A stretch of DNA of 64,000 bases, from assembly GCF_009932395.1 (NCBI RefSeq), contig NZ_LSRS01000003.1:87748-151747 (forward strand), written 5' to 3'. The position numbers and the translations under genes were made by a program. This DNA is from Sporotomaculum syntrophicum (GTDB taxonomy: Bacteria; Bacillota; Desulfotomaculia; Desulfotomaculales; Desulfallaceae). Positions 60,005 to 64,000 of the stretch are shown piece by piece (the stretch's first letter is position 1; each line of letters starts with the position of its first letter). The notes beneath the pieces were generated by a model. The model saw only the letters and a list, made by a program, of their open reading frames with translations, had not been told where the DNA came from and made no database searches.

Positions 60005-61960
60005 CTATTCCTCTTTCCACAAGGGCATTTCTACGGTAACCTTGAATAAGTCACCATCAGTTTCAACTTTAAACCTGCCTCCCTGCAAACTGGTTAAGCT
60101 TTGTGCAATGGAGAGACCCAGGCCTGCTCCCTCCGTCGTCCTGGCCAGATCCCCCCGGACGAAGCGCTCGGTTAGTTGCTCGGGCGGGATATCAAGGGGA
60201 TTAGCGGATATGTTCTTTACTATTAATACGCCACAGGATCCGGTTTTAGCCACGTTAATGTATACCCTGGTACGGGACAGCGAATACTTCACTGTATTGG
60301 ACAACAGATTTTCAACTATCCGCCACATATGTTTACCATCAGCTGCAATAAATGTTTTATCGGCAGTAATATGCACATCCAGCTCAGCCTTTTGAAATTT
60401 TTCCTCATATTCACCGCACGCCTGCATAACCAGCTCGTGCAAGTCAACCTTTTCAACACTTACCGCAAGGTTACCGCTGGAAGCCTTGCTGGCTTCAATT
60501 AAATCTTCAATCAGCTGCTTTAACCTGGCAGATTTTTCCTCCAATATATTCAGGTATTGACAAGCTTTTTCATTGTTTAAATCCTCCTGCTTAAGCAAGT
60601 CAACATAATTTATCACCGAAGTCAGCGGCGTTTTTAAATCATGGGACACATTGGTTATCAGTTCGGTTTTCATCCGTTCCCCTTTTATGGCTTCAGCTAC
60701 GGCTTTTTTTAATCCTCCCTGGATGCTTTGGATATCTTTAGCAAAGGACGCAAATGCAACAGCTACTTTAGTGTTATCCAGGGCATAGTCCAAATTGCCC
60801 ACCGAAATTTCTTTGGCGGCCTCCATAATCTGTGACAATGATAAAAGGGCTTTAGCTGCAAAATAAACCGCCGCAATATTAAAGGGGACAATTAAAAAGA
60901 GAAAGATAAAAAATCCCGCTCCACCGGAATTAGCAGCTAACGCAAATAACACACCGTTTATTGCCCCATACCCCAAAAGCAGCAGCAAGGTCCATTTCTT
61001 AAAAGTTTTACCGCTAAAGCATACAGCAAAAATTTTATAGATTAAAGTATTCCTTATAAGCTGCCCGCTTTTAATCTGCCTGATCATGGATAATACGTAG
61101 GTCAAACCTATTAACATGTCTATACCAAAAACCAGAGCGATAATAATTATATCTACTGGAGATGAATAGGAAATCTGCGCTGCAATGGCTATTGAGATTA
61201 TCGCAGCCAAAAAAACCAGCATAGAGTACACATCGGTATACAGCCTGTCTATAAATGAAAGGTTTATTTCTCCCTCCGGCTCACGGCGTCCGGTAACCAT
61301 AACCAGGTAAATAAAAGCTGCGATTGTTAAAATTGTTGCTAACACCAATATGATGGTTGCATTATTGGATAGTGCTTTATTTTTAGAATAACTCATAAAA
61401 GCATCATAAAACACGTCGCCCGGCTTTAACGGTTCAATAACAGCGGCATAAATCTCATATTGGGCACCCTCCAACATTTGCATTACATCAATGCTAAAAA
61501 GATTATTCGAGTCAAATGTCCCCTGGTTATAATATACAAGAGAAGGTTGTTTTTGTATTAAGGCCAGCGCGTCTTCAGCCCCGGCTTTAATATTGGTAAC
61601 TGTTTCTCCCGTATTGGTATTCTTAAAATAATAGGCAAAATTTACTGATTTGGAAAGCTTCTTTTTGATTTGGTAATAACGCTGCAATTTTTTATTTATA
61701 GTCTCTTCTGTATCGCCCGAAGATTTAATGTTGGCCTCGCTTTTTAATTTAACATTATATTCCACGGCATCGCCAACCAGCGTGCTAAATTCATTCTTAA
61801 ACTGATGGGTATCATAATAACTTTTACTATTTACAGTTTCATGGAAATTCAAAAGAAACACAACGCTGCCCACAGCGCACATTATGCCAAGCCATACAAC
61901 GATAAAAGCAGCAGTTTTTGCCCACGCTGAATATTTAATACTTTTCAATTTTGTATCCAA
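60005..61960 (-). CDS. Sensor histidine kinase of a two-component system
   Basis: 651 residues. One helix near the N-terminus (AAFIVVWLGIMCAVGSVVFL), an outside sensor region (about 40-200), then about five further helices (205-375), a short linker and the kinase core. H-box NVSHDLKTPLTS (His near 437), N-box VENLLSNTVKYS and G2 GAGLGLSIAQSL near 612. The kinase core resembles clostridial VanS-like enzymes, while the six-helix front is larger than in VanS. It overlaps the response regulator by 26 bases. The uppP relic downstream hints at a cell-wall connection, but the signal is unknown. Confidence 0.9.
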   Translation of the reverse strand: MDTKLKSIKYSAWAKTAAFIVVWLGIMCAVGSVVFLLNFHETVNSKSYYDTHQFKNEFSTLVGDAVEYNVKLKSEANIKSSGDTEETINKKLQRYYQIKKKLSKSVNFAYYFKNTNTGETVTNIKAGAEDALALIQKQPSLVYYNQGTFDSNNLFSIDVMQMLEGAQYEIYAAVIEPLKPGDVFYDAFMSYSKNKALSNNATIILVLATILTIAAFIYLVMVTGRREPEGEINLSFIDRLYTDVYSMLVFLAAIISIAIAAQISYSSPVDIIIIALVFGIDMLIGLTYVLSMIRQIKSGQLIRNTLIYKIFAVCFSGKTFKKWTLLLLLGYGAINGVLFALAANSGGAGFFIFLFLIVPFNIAAVYFAAKALLSLSQIMEAAKEISVGNLDYALDNTKVAVAFASFAKDIQSIQGGLKKAVAEAIKGERMKTELITNVSHDLKTPLTSVINYVDLLKQEDLNNEKACQYLNILEEKSARLKQLIEDLIEASKASSGNLAVSVEKVDLHELVMQACGEYEEKFQKAELDVHITADKTFIAADGKHMWRIVENLLSNTVKYSLSRTRVYINVAKTGSCGVLIVKNISANPLDIPPEQLTERFVRGDLARTTEGAGLGLSIAQSLTSLQGGRFKVETDGDLFKVTVEMPLWKEE

Positions 61961-62630
61961 TTCCCCATACCACCTTTAAATATTTCGGTTCCCTAGGGTT
62001 AATTTCAATTTTTTCCCTAATACGCCGTATGTGTACCGGAACGGTATTCTCCGCCGAATAGGAGGGTTCATTCCACACCTGCTCGTATATTTGCTCTGTG
62101 GAAAATACATGGCCCATATTTTTCATAAGGAACAGCATAATACCATACTCAGTTGCCGTCAGTTTGATAGCTTCTCCATCTACCCGCAATTCTTTGGCTT
62201 CCGGGTCAAGTTCCAAACCGCCGGTTCTTAAAATACTGTTATTAGCGGCCATGCTGCCCAGCGCTGTATAACGGCGCATTTGTGACCTTACCCTGGCCAT
62301 CAGTTCCAGCGGGTTAAAGGGTTTGGTCACGTAATCATCGGCGCCAAAATTAAGCCCGGTAATTTTATCCGTGTCCTCTGATTTAGCGGATAATATAATG
62401 ATGGGCACGTTTAGTTCCTCACGAATCTTGATGGTAGTTAAAAGCCCATCCAATTCCGGCATCATAATATCCAGTAAAACCAGGTGAATTTTCTGTTCCG
62501 ACAAAGCCTTCAAAGCCTGCCTGCCGGTATAGGCTTTTACCACCCCGTAATCCTCCTGCTTCAGGTATATTTCTAAAGCATCAACTATGGCGGTATCATC
62601 GTCACATACTAAAACATTGAGTTTGTCCAT
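61935..62630 (-). CDS. OmpR-family response regulator
   Basis: 231 residues. The receiver domain (1-120) has the acidic pocket CDDD, phospho-acceptor Asp in LLDIMMPELDG (near 54), the Ser/Thr switch in IIILSAKSE and Lys in VTKPFNP. The C-terminal winged helix ends NTVPVHIRRIREKIEINPRE and YLKVVWGIGYKIEKY. VanR-like in general form. First gene of the pair with the kinase; promoter region at 62631-62840. Confidence 0.95.
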   Translation of the reverse strand: MDKLNVLVCDDDTAIVDALEIYLKQEDYGVVKAYTGRQALKALSEQKIHLVLLDIMMPELDGLLTTIKIREELNVPIIILSAKSEDTDKITGLNFGADDYVTKPFNPLELMARVRSQMRRYTALGSMAANNSILRTGGLELDPEAKELRVDGEAIKLTATEYGIMLFLMKNMGHVFSTEQIYEQVWNEPSYSAENTVPVHIRRIREKIEINPREPKYLKVVWGIGYKIEKY

Positions 62631-62864
62631 TTCAAATCACCCCATTAACTGTTTTATTCTCTAACACAAAATCACCTGCCTTTTGAATAATTCTGGCAGG
62701 TGATCTTTACAAAACACTTGATCAAAATATTAAGAATTTCTTAAGATTTCCTGAAACATAGGGATAGCCCCACTCATTGCGGTGTTGTTAATGCAATGTG
62801 ATATACTGTAAAAATAGATTTTGGTGCGTGTGAAAAATAATCAATGCTGATAGGAGGGTTCTCC

Positions 62865-63722
62865 ATGCAAGCGCAGATAGATTGTTTATACTGTTACTTT
62901 AAACAAATTGCCAACTGTATGGATATCGCAGGTATCGAAGAGGACAGGCAGTACCAGATTCTTTTCGACCTCATGGATGACATAAAAAAGATGGACCGGA
63001 CCAGGACGCCCGCGGAAAACACAACCGAAATGCTATTTAAATTATACCGTGAAATTGACAACCATGACCCGTATAAAACAAGTAAGGAGAAATCAAACAT
63101 CCTTGCCCTGGAACTTTATCCGGCATTAAAAGACTACCTGCAAAAATCCACCAATAAACTTTATGACGCTTTAAAAATAGCCGTGGCCGGCAACATTATC
63201 GATCTGGGTATTAAGAAGGATTATGACATTGACGCCAGCCTGGAATACAGTTTAAAAGAAGGTTTCTCCAGAGACGATTACCCGAGATTTGTGGAAAAGC
63301 TGGCTGCCACAGACAGTGTGCTCATCATTGGGGACAATGCCGGGGAAATAGTTTTTGACCGGCTGCTGGCTGAAGAATTAACCGGCCGGGGTAAAAAAGT
63401 TACTTATCTGGTTAAGGACAGCCCTATATTAAACGATGCTACTATGGATGATGCCAGGCAGGCCGGTTTGGACCAAATTGCCACGGTGCTCACCACAGGT
63501 TCCCCGTACCTGGGCCTGCCCCTGACCAAAATCTCCAACGAAGTGAGGGATCTGCTTGAACAGTCAAGCCTGGTCATCTCCAAAGGCCAGGCTAACTTCG
63601 AAACCCTTGAGCATGAAGAACTGGCCAAAGGTAAAATATTTTTTCTGTTAAAGATTAAATGCGCCTGCGTTGGTCAAATAGCTAATGCTAAGCTGGAAGA
63701 TATTGTATTTATGACCAGGTAA
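62865..63722 (+). CDS. DUF89 / ARMT1-like metal-dependent phosphatase
   Basis: 285 residues from ATG 62865, seven bases behind AGGAGG; an ATG 21 bases earlier lacks spacing. It starts MQAQIDCLYCYFKQIANC, the short bacterial/archaeal DUF89 form, with DNAGEIVFDRLLAEEL and KGQANFETLE as metal- and phosphate-site motifs (Asp and Asn in GDNAGE, Asp in VKDSPILNDAT). Characterised DUF89 proteins dephosphorylate damaged sugar-phosphate or pantetheine metabolites. The N-terminal Cys pair (CLYC) is common in this subgroup. It is divergent from the two-component system. Confidence 0.9.
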   Translation: MQAQIDCLYCYFKQIANCMDIAGIEEDRQYQILFDLMDDIKKMDRTRTPAENTTEMLFKLYREIDNHDPYKTSKEKSNILALELYPALKDYLQKSTNKLYDALKIAVAGNIIDLGIKKDYDIDASLEYSLKEGFSRDDYPRFVEKLAATDSVLIIGDNAGEIVFDRLLAEELTGRGKKVTYLVKDSPILNDATMDDARQAGLDQIATVLTTGSPYLGLPLTKISNEVRDLLEQSSLVISKGQANFETLEHEELAKGKIFFLLKIKCACVGQIANAKLEDIVFMTR

Positions 63723-63909
63723 GCCAAAACAAAAAACTGGATAGGGTTAATCTAACTATGTTTTCAGACTAATTGTACTGATTATTGGTTATTTATACCT
63801 CCAAACTTGTAAAATTTAAGAGTAGCTTATCAGATTAGCAAGGATTTTTGGGAATTATGTCGAATTTATAGAGGCTAGCCTTTACTGCAACAAGAAAGGA
63901 GCTACTCCT

Positions 63910-64000
63910 TTGCAAACCATACCGACCGGGATAAATGGCTTTGATAAACTTGTTTACGGCGGAATTGTTCAGGGCAATTCAGTTTTAATCGAAGGAGTAC
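63910..64000 (+). CDS. KaiC/RadA-like ATPase, start only
   Basis: A TTG at 63910, nine bases from AAAGGAG, opens a frame running off the window: QTIPTGINGFDKLVYGGIVQ then GNSVLIEGV. 'T.I.GfD.l..GGi..G.s.Li.G' is the start of the RecA-like KaiC domain just before Walker A. Too little remains to tell whether it has one or two such domains. Confidence 0.75.
   Translation, partial: MQTIPTGINGFDKLVYGGIVQGNSVLIEGV

Noticed and set aside
8747-62630. A vancomycin-resistance operon made of the VanX-like gene and the VanRS-like pair
   Set aside because: They lie more than 50 kb apart and no D-Ala-D-Lac ligase or VanH dehydrogenase gene exists between or beside them.

Overview
The window looks like chromosomal DNA of a low- to mid-GC Gram-positive bacterium, most likely a Desulfotomaculum/Peptococcaceae-type clostridium. 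Evidence: strong GGAGG ribosome binding sites, frequent TTG and GTG starts, T-box leaders ahead of leuA and paaK, YtrA-type GntR/ABC modules, copper-amine-oxidase 'stalk' domain proteins, an OmpR/histidine-kinase pair of clostridial style, and no rRNA or tRNA genes. The assignment is inferred from gene types only.

Layout. 1-7.4 kb: a transposase edge, then a defence island with a GmrSD-type (DUF262/DUF1524) enzyme and an McrB-McrC pair whose McrB carries EVE-type modules, ending at a wrecked large serine recombinase. 7.7-11.7 kb: a truncated MFS transporter, a VanX-like lipoprotein dipeptidase, and an ECF sigma/anti-sigma pair. 11.8-23.5 kb: one long leftward operon of eight genes encoding a PH-like small protein, a YIP1 membrane protein, a giant protein of about 1768 residues with about 84 G-[FY]-[DN]-x-x pentapeptides, zinc-ribbon proteins, LemA and DUF2207 proteins. 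This is the best candidate for an undescribed system. 23.6-31.6 kb: a patchwork with MerR, a broken isoprenylcysteine-methyltransferase-like gene, an alpha/beta hydrolase between 52-bp direct repeats, a TPR-Arr (rifampin ADP-ribosyltransferase-like) fusion, a recA fragment, a YciI protein and a MarR-controlled Bcr/CflA efflux gene. 31.6-37.1 kb: fragments (FN3, AbiEi-like), a frameshifted HipA-like kinase gene with a HIRAN-domain partner, and a GIY-YIG protein.

37.2-47.5 kb: a DUF4825 protein, phenylacetate-CoA ligase under a Phe-type T-box with two antiterminator/terminator modules, a DinG/XPD-like helicase, a lipoprotein serpin, a decayed secreted-protein gene and a stalk-domain protein. 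47.5-55.6 kb: a uracil-DNA-glycosylase-like protein and two GntR-ABC transporter modules separated by a sigma-like gene. 55.8-64 kb: leuA with a Leu T-box, a stalk/DUF5050 protein, a uppP relic, a two-component system, a DUF89 protein and the start of a KaiC/RadA-like ATPase.

Two directly repeated 17-bp sites at 6798 and 35888 (one mismatch) contain a 12-base core whose first eleven bases look like the 3' end of tmRNA genes. The serine recombinase remnant lies on the first site. I infer that the interval between them may be an old integrated element in a tandem array at ssrA. Many genes here are broken by single-base indels, often in homopolymers, so some pseudogene calls could instead be sequence errors.
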